Positions 17,789 through 25,694 of a DNA stretch of 64,000 nt are shown here, piece by piece (position 1 is the stretch's first letter; every line of letters begins with the position of its first letter). Source of the stretch: DASXUG01 sp036504995. Lineage in GTDB: Bacteria > Pseudomonadota > Gammaproteobacteria > Burkholderiales > Methylophilaceae. The translations under genes and the position numbers were made by a program. The notes beneath the pieces were generated by a model that saw only the letters and a list, made by a program, of their open reading frames with translations, made no database searches and was not told the DNA's origin. The DNA lies in NCBI GenBank assembly GCA_036504995.1, contig DASXUG010000012.1, positions 124,001 through 188,000 of the forward strand. The letters are read 5' to 3'.

Positions 17789-19225
17789 CTAAGCTAGAAG
17801 CTCTTTGATGACTTCGCCGTATACGACCGTTGGACGCTCTGAGCGACCATTGTGTAAATAGGTAGTCTTCAAATGATCCAAGCCAAGCAGTTGCAATACG
17901 GTTGCGTGTAAATCATAGGTATCAACAGTTTTACCTTGTGCTTGCATACCAAGTTCATCAGTTTCACCAAATGTAGTACCTGCTTTAACACCGCCACCTG
18001 CTACCCATTGCGTGTAACCGTATGGATTGTGGTCACGACCATTACCACTTTGACCAAAGGGCGTACGACCAAATTCAGACGTCCATACAATCAGTGTTGA
18101 GTCCAACAAACCGCGGTCTTTTAAGTCGGCTAATAAACCAGCAATCGGCTTATCCACGGCACGTGCATGTTTGCCATGATTTTCTTCTAGGTTATTATGC
18201 GCATCCCAATTGCGGCTATCGCCTTCAATTTCAAGCGGGCCAGACACGACTTGAATAAAGCGCACACCACGTTCCACCAGGCGACGGGCACGCAACAACA
18301 CTTGCCCATAGCCTTTGCTGATGTCGTCATTCAGACCGTACAGCTCTTTGGTAGAGTCTGTTTCTTTGGAAAGATCGACCGCCTCGGGCGCTGCCACTTC
18401 CATACGTGCGGCTAACTCATAAGCACGGGTTCGCGCTTTTAATTCGTAATCTTGCTCAAAATCTTTACGCTGATTTAGACGTTTTAATAAATCTAGGGAG
18501 CCTTGTTGTTGAGCGGAAGCTACGGTATCTGGTCTATCCAAATTCAGAATTGGCGACTCTCCTGGACGGAAGGCCGCCCCCTGGTATACCGCAGGCAAGA
18601 AGCCTGAGCTCCAGTTAATAGCGCCACCAGTCGGTTCTTTTTTGTCGTTATACAACACCACATAAGAAGGCAAATCAGGATTGGCTGAACCTAAAGCGTA
18701 GTTCACCCAAGCCCCTAGGGATGGACGACCAGGATTCAAATCACCAGTATTCAGCTTAAGTACTGAAATATTGTGCGTAGCACCAACCGTTACACTGGAT
18801 TTGATAAACGCTAATTCATCTGCATGTTTGGCCAAATTCGGCAGCAAATCAGAGAACCAAGCGCCACTCTCCCCGTACTGTTTCCATTGTCGATTGGAAA
18901 CCCACAACTTAGCTTCATCACCACCGCGCACCCCTGATTTAATCCCCTTCAGGAATGAGTCTGGTAATTTTTGACCAACACGTTTGATTAATTCAGGTTT
19001 GTAATCATACAAATCTAAGGTACTTGGTGCGCCATCCATATGCAGCCAAATGACAGATTTCACCTTGGCTGGAAACTGAGGGTTTTTAGGCGCTAATGGA
19101 TCAATAAGGTCTGCAGCAGAGGCCGCCGAGAAGAACCCACCCCCCGGTAAAAACCCGCTAAGTGCGACACCACCAAAACCTAAGCCAGCTTTTAGTAAAA
19201 AGTCACGGCGAGATTGATTACTCAT
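17789..19225 (-). CDS. DUF1501 protein with Tat signal (alkaline-phosphatase-like fold)
   Basis: A 478-residue protein. The ATG at 19225 is chosen because AAGGA lies 9 bases upstream; the longer TTG-started version adds an unlikely lead. A twin-arginine signal (SRRDFLLKAG) is followed by a hydrophobic stretch and SAASA, so the protein is exported folded, presumably with a cofactor. Family motifs visible are WLHMDGAPSTLDLYDYKP, SSVTVGATHNISV, VWTSEFGRTPFGQ and GRDHNPYGYTQWVAGGG. DUF1501 proteins are distant alkaline-phosphatase/sulfatase relatives of unknown function. They are best known from Planctomycetes and Verrucomicrobia, normally paired with DUF1549/DUF1553 proteins as here. Confidence 0.9.
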   Translation of the reverse strand: MSNQSRRDFLLKAGLGFGGVALSGFLPGGGFFSAASAADLIDPLAPKNPQFPAKVKSVIWLHMDGAPSTLDLYDYKPELIKRVGQKLPDSFLKGIKSGVRGGDEAKLWVSNRQWKQYGESGAWFSDLLPNLAKHADELAFIKSSVTVGATHNISVLKLNTGDLNPGRPSLGAWVNYALGSANPDLPSYVVLYNDKKEPTGGAINWSSGFLPAVYQGAAFRPGESPILNLDRPDTVASAQQQGSLDLLKRLNQRKDFEQDYELKARTRAYELAARMEVAAPEAVDLSKETDSTKELYGLNDDISKGYGQVLLRARRLVERGVRFIQVVSGPLEIEGDSRNWDAHNNLEENHGKHARAVDKPIAGLLADLKDRGLLDSTLIVWTSEFGRTPFGQSGNGRDHNPYGYTQWVAGGGVKAGTTFGETDELGMQAQGKTVDTYDLHATVLQLLGLDHLKTTYLHNGRSERPTVVYGEVIKELLA

Positions 19226-19261
19226 AATATTATTTCCTTTTCTAATTAAATTTAGATGCAA

Positions 19262-21613
19262 TTAAAATCTATAACTAAAGTCATTTGAGTTGGCCGCGGT
19301 ATGTACCAAATCTACAAATGCAGCTGCACGTATCGGGTTCACATCTTTAGTATTGGTCAGGCCTGTAGGCACACTCACGGCAAACTTACCGTCGGTTGTT
19401 TTTTGCTGTATGAGCTTCTCTTGGTTATCTAAAAAGCTCTTCAATACCGCTTTTTCATTGCTAGCAGCATTGCGGCCATACAGAATTTCATAGAGGCGAT
19501 CAAATTGTGCAGATTCGTTGTTACCGGCTTCACGAATCACGCGCCCTGCTAACGCTTGCGACCAACTGAACACCGTCTCGTTGTTAAATAAAGTCAGTGC
19601 TTGCAGCGGGGTAGTGGTAACTTCGCGTTTGCTATGTACTTGCTGAGCAGAAGCCATATCGAAAGTATCTAACATTGGATAAGGCACGCTGCGACGTGTA
19701 AACACATAGAGACTACGGCGGTTCCAGTCTTTACTGTCTTTTGACACTTTCCACAGATTACCTGCACCTAAATTATTAGGCACTGGGGCGAACACACTCG
19801 GACCACCCACTTTATCTTCCAGTTGACCAGAAGCAACTAGCAGAGAATCGCGAATTTCTTCCGCATCTAAACGTTGACGTGGAAATACCGCCAATAATTT
19901 ATTTTGTGGATCAACCTTCGCGAGATCATCCCTCGGTGCTGAGGACTGGCGATAGACACTGGATAACAGAATGTCACGATGTAGTTTTTTAACACTCCAA
20001 CCCTGCTTCACAAAGTTAGCGGCTAAATAATCGAGCAATTCTGGGTTCGTTGGCTTAGCGCCCGCTTTACCAAAGTCACTGACGGTTTCAACAATGCCAT
20101 TACCAAAATATTGACCCCAGACACGGTTCACAAATACACGTGCTGTTAATGGGTTTTTATCGCTGGCAATCCAATTGGCCAATGCAGTACGACGCCCAGA
20201 AGAGAAGCCTGTTGGAACAATCACAGGTTTTTCATCCGTTAATGCTGCTGGGAAAGCAGGCTGAACCTCTTCCAGAGGATGATCAAATGCGCCAGTAAAA
20301 CGTACATTGGTGGGTGGTGCATCCGCATGACCTAACTCGGTGATAGCAGAAATACTATCTGACCCCGTTTCTGGTTTGAGCTTATCAAACTTCTTGAGCT
20401 CATCTGCCAAGGCTTTATATTGTTTAGCTTTTTCAGCATTTTCTGGTTTGTACCCAGGCGCTCCTGGCGTAGAAGTATCTTGGAAATAAGCGGCCAAACC
20501 TGCATCATTTTGATTGGCTAAATAACGATGAATGACCCAGCGATCATCTGCCGTCCATGTATTTTCTGGTTTATCGTGGATTTTATTCAAGGCTTCTTGC
20601 GTAGGCTTAGAAAAGCGCTCGTAGTTATATTGCTCAGCCTCTAAACGCACAGGGTCTAACAATGCTTTTTGTTTTGCGCGAATATCCTTGGTTGCATCTT
20701 CCCACTTGGCCTGCGCTTTAGCATAAGCAATTTCTTGGTCCGACTTAGGCGCAGGAATATTATCTACCGCGTGTACATTGGCAAAGAAGGCTTGCAATGA
20801 GAAATAATCTTTTTGCGTGATTTTGTCGAACTTATGGTTGTGGCATCTTGCGCACTCAACAGTTTCCGCTAGGAACACCTTACCCACGGTGTCGGTAATA
20901 TCTGTCGTGTTTTGATATTTTTTCTGTACCAAATCACGTGAATTACTATCATCAGGGTAGCCACGCAAAAAGCCTGTTGCGACCAAAGCCTCGGTATTGC
21001 CAGGTGCGATTTCATCGCCAGCCAACTGCTCTTTTACAAATCGGTCATAAGGCTTATCTTGGTTAAATGAATTAATCACATAGTCACGATAACGCCACAT
21101 ATTGTTACGCGTTTCATCGTTTGTGAAACCTGAACTGTCCGCATAACGCGCCAAGTCCAACCAGCGGCGGGCTTGACGCTCACCATAACGCGGTGAAGCC
21201 AACAATCTATCCACCAACTTAACATAGGCATCAGGTGAACGATCATCCACAAATGCCTTCACCTGCTCAGGCGTAGGAATAAGACCCCAGGCATCCAAAG
21301 TAGCGCGACGGATAAACGTTGCACGGTCTACCTCAGGAGATGGTTTTATATTCTTAGTTTCTAGTTGCGCCAATATAAATGCATCTACTGGCGTACGTAC
21401 CCATGCTTGTTGTTTAACTGCCGGGATAGCCCGATCTTGTACTGGCTGCCAAGACCATAATTTAACAGTTGTACTTTTAGTAGCTGCCTGCTCAGCTTGT
21501 GGTTTTGCAGATTCTTTTTCATCCAGCGCATAACTTGCAGCAGTTGAAAATGCCATCAACACCGCTACATACACAGACTTTCTTGCAACATTATTGAAAC
21601 TCCAACGATTCAT
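19262..21613 (-). CDS. DUF1549/DUF1553 cytochrome-like secreted protein
   Basis: A 783-residue exported protein with a signal peptide ending near ASYAL. A DUF1549 domain (about 70-280) contains ARRWLDLARYADSSG and a heme-binding type motif CARCH (254-258) followed by NHKFD. A Lys/Glu/Ala-rich middle segment follows, and then a DUF1553 domain (about 480-750) with ANWIASDKNPLTARVFVNRVWG and PRQRLDAEEIRDSLL. The N-terminal planctomycete cytochrome domain found in many relatives is absent. The function of the family is unknown; pairing with DUF1501 is conserved. It is the first gene of a seven-gene operon behind a sigma-54-like promoter. Confidence 0.9.
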   Translation of the reverse strand: MNRWSFNNVARKSVYVAVLMAFSTAASYALDEKESAKPQAEQAATKSTTVKLWSWQPVQDRAIPAVKQQAWVRTPVDAFILAQLETKNIKPSPEVDRATFIRRATLDAWGLIPTPEQVKAFVDDRSPDAYVKLVDRLLASPRYGERQARRWLDLARYADSSGFTNDETRNNMWRYRDYVINSFNQDKPYDRFVKEQLAGDEIAPGNTEALVATGFLRGYPDDSNSRDLVQKKYQNTTDITDTVGKVFLAETVECARCHNHKFDKITQKDYFSLQAFFANVHAVDNIPAPKSDQEIAYAKAQAKWEDATKDIRAKQKALLDPVRLEAEQYNYERFSKPTQEALNKIHDKPENTWTADDRWVIHRYLANQNDAGLAAYFQDTSTPGAPGYKPENAEKAKQYKALADELKKFDKLKPETGSDSISAITELGHADAPPTNVRFTGAFDHPLEEVQPAFPAALTDEKPVIVPTGFSSGRRTALANWIASDKNPLTARVFVNRVWGQYFGNGIVETVSDFGKAGAKPTNPELLDYLAANFVKQGWSVKKLHRDILLSSVYRQSSAPRDDLAKVDPQNKLLAVFPRQRLDAEEIRDSLLVASGQLEDKVGGPSVFAPVPNNLGAGNLWKVSKDSKDWNRRSLYVFTRRSVPYPMLDTFDMASAQQVHSKREVTTTPLQALTLFNNETVFSWSQALAGRVIREAGNNESAQFDRLYEILYGRNAASNEKAVLKSFLDNQEKLIQQKTTDGKFAVSVPTGLTNTKDVNPIRAAAFVDLVHTAANSNDFSYRF

Positions 21614-21745
21614 TCCCCATCCTCCAATATATCAAGTGCGTTCGCATTAACGCGTTATGACCAATCACAAAAATCGGCATATAAAAACTTAACAAGCACC
21701 CATACTTCAGTCTTGATAGCTCATACCTATTCTCAAACATATGTC

Positions 21746-21760
21746 GCAACTAGTATGCCA
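21746..21760 (-). promoter_or_regulatory. Sigma-54-type promoter for the DUF1553/DUF1501/cytochrome operon
   Basis: On the minus strand it reads T-TGGCAT-ACTAG-TTGC, with GG and GC ten bases apart. The expected start near 21734 leaves a leader of about 120 bases before the ATG at 21613. Confidence 0.7.
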
Positions 21761-21887
21761 ACCGAAGAAAACGCCTGTACGCCCCTATCGAAAAATACAT
21801 ATATCCATTTGATTATTAATATATTTATAAAAATAAAACGCTGATATTTATGCAAGAAATTATCAAAATTTTGAGAGTATCGAATAA

Positions 21888-21912
21888 GACTGCTGATGCT
21901 ATCAAAGCAGTC
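21888..21912. promoter_or_regulatory. Inverted repeat GACTGCT-N11-AGCAGTC, possible enhancer
   Basis: A perfect 7-base dyad about 140 bases upstream of the -24 element at 21760. The half-site core ACTGCTG/CAGCAGT recurs loosely at 1361-1380, and AGACTGCTG recurs upstream of fadL near 24380. It is a candidate activator site. Confidence 0.4.
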
Positions 21913-21955
21913 AAAATATAAACTTGTGTTGCTAGAGAGACATGCCAGAAGTCGT

Positions 21956-21979
21956 AAAAAAACCAGACATATAGTCTGG
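21956..21979 (-). terminator. Intrinsic terminator of the FadL-YedE-YedE operon
   Basis: Stem CCAGAC/GTCTGG with a 5-base loop (21963-21979), followed on the minus strand by seven T residues. Confidence 0.88.
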
Positions 21980-22053
21980 CCTAATAAAAATACAACGAGT
22001 AAAGCGCACCTTTGAGCAGATAATAATTTGAGCTTATCTGCGCCTTACATCAA

Positions 22054-22497
22054 TCAATCCCCTTTACGTTTGCTAATTAACTCAAACATGGCAAAGCCAA
22101 TCAGCATTGCAATAAAAAAAACAAAACCTTTATCGTTGCCAGCTCCCACCAAAACTAGCGCAGGGCCTGGGCAAATACCAGCAATACCCCAGCCAACCCC
22201 AAAAATGATGCTGCCAATCACCAGTCTTCTATCAATTACGCTTGTACTGGGTAAATCAATTGGGGTGTTTAAGAAAGTCTCGCGTCTTTTCTTTGCTAGA
22301 TAAAAAGCAGCCACGCTTACAGCAAGCGCACCCGCCATAACAAAAGCCAATGAAGGATCCCAATTGCCAGCGATATCTAAAAACGCCAAGACTTTTGCTG
22401 GATTGCTCATCCCCGCATAGATCAGGCCAACACCGAACAGTAAACCCGAAAGCAAAGAGAAAAGTGGCGCTAAAATCGCAGAATGTTTAGAGGACAT
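22054..22497 (-). CDS. YeeE/YedE family membrane protein (second half)
   Basis: A 147-residue integral membrane protein with about four helices and the family motif GICPGPALV. YeeE/YedE proteins transport thiosulfate or related sulfur species. Many occur as two half-size subunits encoded side by side, as here with the gene 3 bases upstream. The Cys in CPGPA corresponds to a conserved Cys of the transport path. This half belongs to the DUF6691-type partner. The exact sulfur substrate cannot be read from the sequence. Confidence 0.85.
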   Translation of the reverse strand: MSSKHSAILAPLFSLLSGLLFGVGLIYAGMSNPAKVLAFLDIAGNWDPSLAFVMAGALAVSVAAFYLAKKRRETFLNTPIDLPSTSVIDRRLVIGSIIFGVGWGIAGICPGPALVLVGAGNDKGFVFFIAMLIGFAMFELISKRKGD

Positions 22498-22500
22498 ATT

Positions 22501-22935
22501 TTAGACTCCGACTATGTGTCTAACGATGTATACAGTAAGAAAACCACTGACCATAAATAAACAGGTGGCTACGATGGATCGTTTAGAAAAACGCGCAATG
22601 CCACAAATACCATGTCCACTTGTACACCCATTGCCTAATACTGTGCCAAGACCAACCAATGCGCCAGATAGTATAAGTAAGGTAGTGTTTGTATTTACTT
22701 CAATAATTGGTAGCGCTGCAAATAGGCGCCAAATAAATGGAGATAGCAACAACCCCAAAAGAAAAGCCGCTCTCCAACGTAGATTAACGGCGCTAGGCTG
22801 AAGCAAATGATAAAGAATGCCTGAAATACCAGCAATTTTGCCTTGAAACAATATCAAGACAGAAACGGCAAGCCCTATAATAGCGCCGCCTGTCAATGCT
22901 TGATAGGGCGTAAAGTGAATAAGATCAATCGACAT
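22501..22935 (-). CDS. YeeE/YedE family membrane protein (first half)
   Basis: A 144-residue integral membrane protein with about four helices and the hallmark GNGCTSGHGICGI, the conserved Cys-containing sulfur-transport motif of YeeE/YedE. It forms a pair with the following 147-residue gene. It begins 11 bases after the FadL gene, so all three are probably one operon that ends at the terminator at 21956. It probably moves an inorganic sulfur species across the inner membrane. Confidence 0.87.
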   Translation of the reverse strand: MSIDLIHFTPYQALTGGAIIGLAVSVLILFQGKIAGISGILYHLLQPSAVNLRWRAAFLLGLLLSPFIWRLFAALPIIEVNTNTTLLILSGALVGLGTVLGNGCTSGHGICGIARFSKRSIVATCLFMVSGFLTVYIVRHIVGV

Positions 22936-22946
22936 AAGATGAGCAG

Positions 22947-24224
22947 TTAAAACTTATAAGCGTATGCTACACCCAAAGAGTCTTGATACATACTCAGACT
23001 AACATTGCCCCCGCCAAAAGCAGACGGAATTGCACCGGCGCCAGTGACGGTATTGCTGAATGCATGTACGTAATTGAAAGACAGCTCTGACTTATCATCA
23101 ATATTGTAAGTACCACCAATGGTGAGGTGATCTTTAACCACAGCTGGGGCTAGTATGTTAAATAATGCCTCTGATGGCTTAATCGGCTGATCTACGTGGT
23201 TATAACCCGCTCGAATCGTCCACTTTTCATTGAGATTATAGCTTGCCCCTAGTTTATAAACATTAGCATCCTTCCAGCCAAAACCTGGACCAGCACTAGA
23301 ACCTAATGGTGTTGTGGGCGTTAACTGCGCCAATGTATTGCCTATTGCATTGACATCACTAAATTCAATACGCTGTATATCAGCAGCAATGATTAAATCT
23401 GGTCTGGCCCTTACGGCGATCCCTGCACCAAACCAGGCTGGGGCATCCATATTGCCAGAGTCTGCGAATAACCCTTGGTACTTATCAAAACTTTGGAAGT
23501 AGGTTTTAGTTTGGTAGGTTGCCCCTAGGGAAATTTGATCAGTGATTTGACCAATCCAGCCAAAATGTAGGCCCGCGCCTAAAGCATCATCTGAGCCTTG
23601 CCCTGTGACATTACCAGGGGATTGCGAAACTTGACTTGCGCCCGATTGGGCAAACGCATCAATCCCCTGTGCTTTGAAACGTTGATATCCTAAATTTAAA
23701 GCAACACCAATGGTTTGAGTGGGAGTGACTTTCCAAGCAACCGTAGGGGCTACAAATACTTGAATATAATCGATGCCAGAAGTCTTGCCTGAACCACCAT
23801 TTAAGAGTGGAATGCCGCCTTTGTTGTAGGTAGTATTCATCCCACCATTACCATAAATACTGACGCCTAATGAAACTTGAGGCGTAATTTGTTTGTTATA
23901 GCCGACTTCAGGAATAAAAAAGTTTTCTCGCCCATTCCCTTGAAATGTGCCGTCAAAAGCTCCTGAACCACCAGCGGTGCCGGATAGTGTTGCTTCCCTT
24001 TGCGGCCTAAACCAAGTCAAGCCAGCATCCACACGATCACCGATTAAGCCCATCCCAGCTGGGTTACTTGCTGAGGCTAATGCGTCTTGAGGTAAAGCGA
24101 TGCCAACACCGCCCATCCCTTGAGATTTAACACCATAACCTTGAGAGAAATAACCATCTGTTGCAAACGCTTGCTGACTGGCAATCAATGCCAAGAATGT
24201 GGCGGCTTGTTTAGTAAATTGCAT
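22947..24224 (-). CDS. OmpP1/FadL/TodX family outer-membrane transporter
   Basis: A 425-residue outer-membrane barrel. A signal peptide ends at QAFA, and the mature protein begins with the FadL-type hatch sequence TDGYFSQGYGVKSQGMGG and ASNPAGMG. Alternating strands follow to a terminal YKF. Relatives bring long-chain fatty acids or aromatic hydrocarbons across the outer membrane by lateral diffusion. It is followed by a YedE pair, an unusual partner for a fatty-acid porin. The substrate is unresolved. AGAGGG precedes the ATG. Confidence 0.9.
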   Translation of the reverse strand: MQFTKQAATFLALIASQQAFATDGYFSQGYGVKSQGMGGVGIALPQDALASASNPAGMGLIGDRVDAGLTWFRPQREATLSGTAGGSGAFDGTFQGNGRENFFIPEVGYNKQITPQVSLGVSIYGNGGMNTTYNKGGIPLLNGGSGKTSGIDYIQVFVAPTVAWKVTPTQTIGVALNLGYQRFKAQGIDAFAQSGASQVSQSPGNVTGQGSDDALGAGLHFGWIGQITDQISLGATYQTKTYFQSFDKYQGLFADSGNMDAPAWFGAGIAVRARPDLIIAADIQRIEFSDVNAIGNTLAQLTPTTPLGSSAGPGFGWKDANVYKLGASYNLNEKWTIRAGYNHVDQPIKPSEALFNILAPAVVKDHLTIGGTYNIDDKSELSFNYVHAFSNTVTGAGAIPSAFGGGNVSLSMYQDSLGVAYAYKF

Positions 24225-24230
24225 AAAACC

Positions 24231-24253
24231 CTCTAATCTAGATTAATTTAGAG
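24231..24253. promoter_or_regulatory. Palindromic leader element upstream of the FadL gene
   Basis: CTCTAA (24231-24236) pairs with TTAGAG (24248-24253) around the perfect palindrome TAATCTAGATTA (24234-24245). It lies 7 bases before the start codon and overlaps the ribosome-binding site, so it could hide that site in a hairpin or act as an operator. Confidence 0.35.
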
Positions 24254-24429
24254 GAAACAATACCAAGATTGGTTAATAAGAAAAAATAATTAAAAATTAT
24301 ATCTATATTCAAAAATGGGATATAGATGCAGCTGATACAAGTATTAATCAGACATATAAATCTATCGCGGAGATTGTCATAAGACTGCTGCCGTATTCGA
24401 CGGGCTAAAGTCAAAAGCAACGAGTTTTG

Positions 24430-25110
24430 CTAAAAGGAGTTTACTTTAATATCGAAAAAGCTAGTTGCGCTCGCATGGCGTCCACATGGTATGGTTTGCT
24501 CTCGGATAAGATGGCAGGTTTGCATGCCGCTAGCACTTGCCGCATCTAACTCTGCAGCGATATCCGATAAAAACAAAACTTCAGATGCATGATGGCTAAT
24601 TTGCTTAGCAATGGCTGCATAAGCAGTTGGCTCTTGCTTCATGCCGACAAGGGTATCGAAGTAGCCTGAAAAAAATGAGTTAAGATCACCGTACTCAGTG
24701 TGTGCAAATAGCAGTTTTTGCGCATAGACAGAGCCTGAAGAGAAAATATATAACTGTAAACCATCGGCATGCCATGTTTTGAGTTGAACGTAAGCATCGG
24801 AGTAGAGATGGCCGTAGAAATCTTGATTACGGTAGCCGTGTTGCCAAATAAGGCCCTGCAAATTTTTTAGCGGTGCGATTTTCTTATCTTGATCTATCCA
24901 CAAACTTAAGGTGTCGATTACTTGTTGGTCGTTAAGTGGCTTGCCCTCAATCTCAGCCACCTCATCTAAAATTTTGCGTACGTGTTGTTCGCCCGCATGT
25001 GCCTTCACGTAGTCTGCGAGATGTTGCTTAGCATAAGGAAACAGCACCTCCTTGACAAATGAAATCGACGAAGTGGTGCCCTCAATATCGGTGAGGATTG
25101 CGCGTATCAT
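24430..25110 (-). CDS. mtnC: Enolase-phosphatase E1 (methionine salvage)
   Basis: A 226-residue HAD-superfamily enzyme of normal MtnC length. The nucleophile region is TDIEGTTSSISFV, with FSSGSVYAQKLLF and later LFLSDIAAELDAA. It converts 2,3-diketo-5-methylthiopentyl-1-phosphate to acireductone by enolisation and dephosphorylation. Its ATG overlaps the mtnD stop by 4 bases. It is the third gene of mtnB-mtnD-mtnC, which recycles 5'-methylthioadenosine to methionine. No mtnA or mtnP is in the window. Confidence 0.95.
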   Translation of the reverse strand: MIRAILTDIEGTTSSISFVKEVLFPYAKQHLADYVKAHAGEQHVRKILDEVAEIEGKPLNDQQVIDTLSLWIDQDKKIAPLKNLQGLIWQHGYRNQDFYGHLYSDAYVQLKTWHADGLQLYIFSSGSVYAQKLLFAHTEYGDLNSFFSGYFDTLVGMKQEPTAYAAIAKQISHHASEVLFLSDIAAELDAASASGMQTCHLIREQTIPCGRHASATSFFDIKVNSF

Positions 25111-25679
25111 GCACTTGCAACAGTGGTTGTTTCGATAAAGGTCTCGATGGGTGGAAATGTTTTACCGATGGCACTACCCGTAAAATTGGCTACCCAACCC
25201 TCTTGGGTGGTAAATAGGCGGATGCATTTGAGGTGTGGCTCTACCCCCATATCAAACCAGTGTTTAATGCCAGCAGGCACGCTGATCAAATCGCCCTGCT
25301 CACATAATATCGCATACACATATTCATCAGCATGCAGGTAAAACAAGCCTCTGCCTTCGACAAAAAAGCGCACTTCAAAATCGCTATGGGTATGTTCATC
25401 TAAAAACTTGGCACGCATTTGCGCTTTTTGCGGATTATCTGCCGTTACGCTAATCACATCAGCAGATTGAAAATTGTACTTCTGCTTAAGGCGCGTCACT
25501 TGAGTTGCGTAAGCTTGCAAGATAGTGTCCTGACTAGCATCATCGGCCAAGGCAACATCGGCTTGCCAAAACTCAAACATGCCGCCAATTTTTTCTAATT
25601 GTGCGCTAATCCCATCACGATGATGGACGATCTCAGCAACTTCAGGATGATCTTGATGATAAATCGCTAATAGACTCAT
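25107..25679 (-). CDS. mtnD: Acireductone dioxygenase
   Basis: A 190-residue cupin with the ARD metal site EHTHSDFEVRFF (two His and a Glu) and a later His in GIKHWFDMG. It oxidises acireductone to 2-keto-4-methylthiobutyrate plus formate with Fe2+; with Ni2+ it gives an off-pathway product. The metal used cannot be read here. It lies between mtnB and mtnC in one operon, 15 bases after mtnB. Confidence 0.95.
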   Translation of the reverse strand: MSLLAIYHQDHPEVAEIVHHRDGISAQLEKIGGMFEFWQADVALADDASQDTILQAYATQVTRLKQKYNFQSADVISVTADNPQKAQMRAKFLDEHTHSDFEVRFFVEGRGLFYLHADEYVYAILCEQGDLISVPAGIKHWFDMGVEPHLKCIRLFTTQEGWVANFTGSAIGKTFPPIETFIETTTVASA

Positions 25680-25694
25680 TTTATCTCCATGTGA

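Larger units (their letters stand above)
21614..22053. other. Intergenic region between the FadL/YedE operon and the DUF1553 operon
   Basis: This 440-base gap has no credible gene. It contains the terminator of the YedE operon (21956-21979), a dyad (21888-21912) and the sigma-54-like promoter (21746-21760) of the DUF1553 operon, all on the minus strand. The middle part (21790-21880) is very AT-rich, which would favour DNA bending of the kind IHF provides at sigma-54 promoters. Confidence 0.6.

Noticed and set aside
24238..24420. A 60-codon minus-strand frame upstream of the FadL gene
   Set aside because: It is AT-rich, lacks a ribosome-binding site and covers what should be the promoter region.
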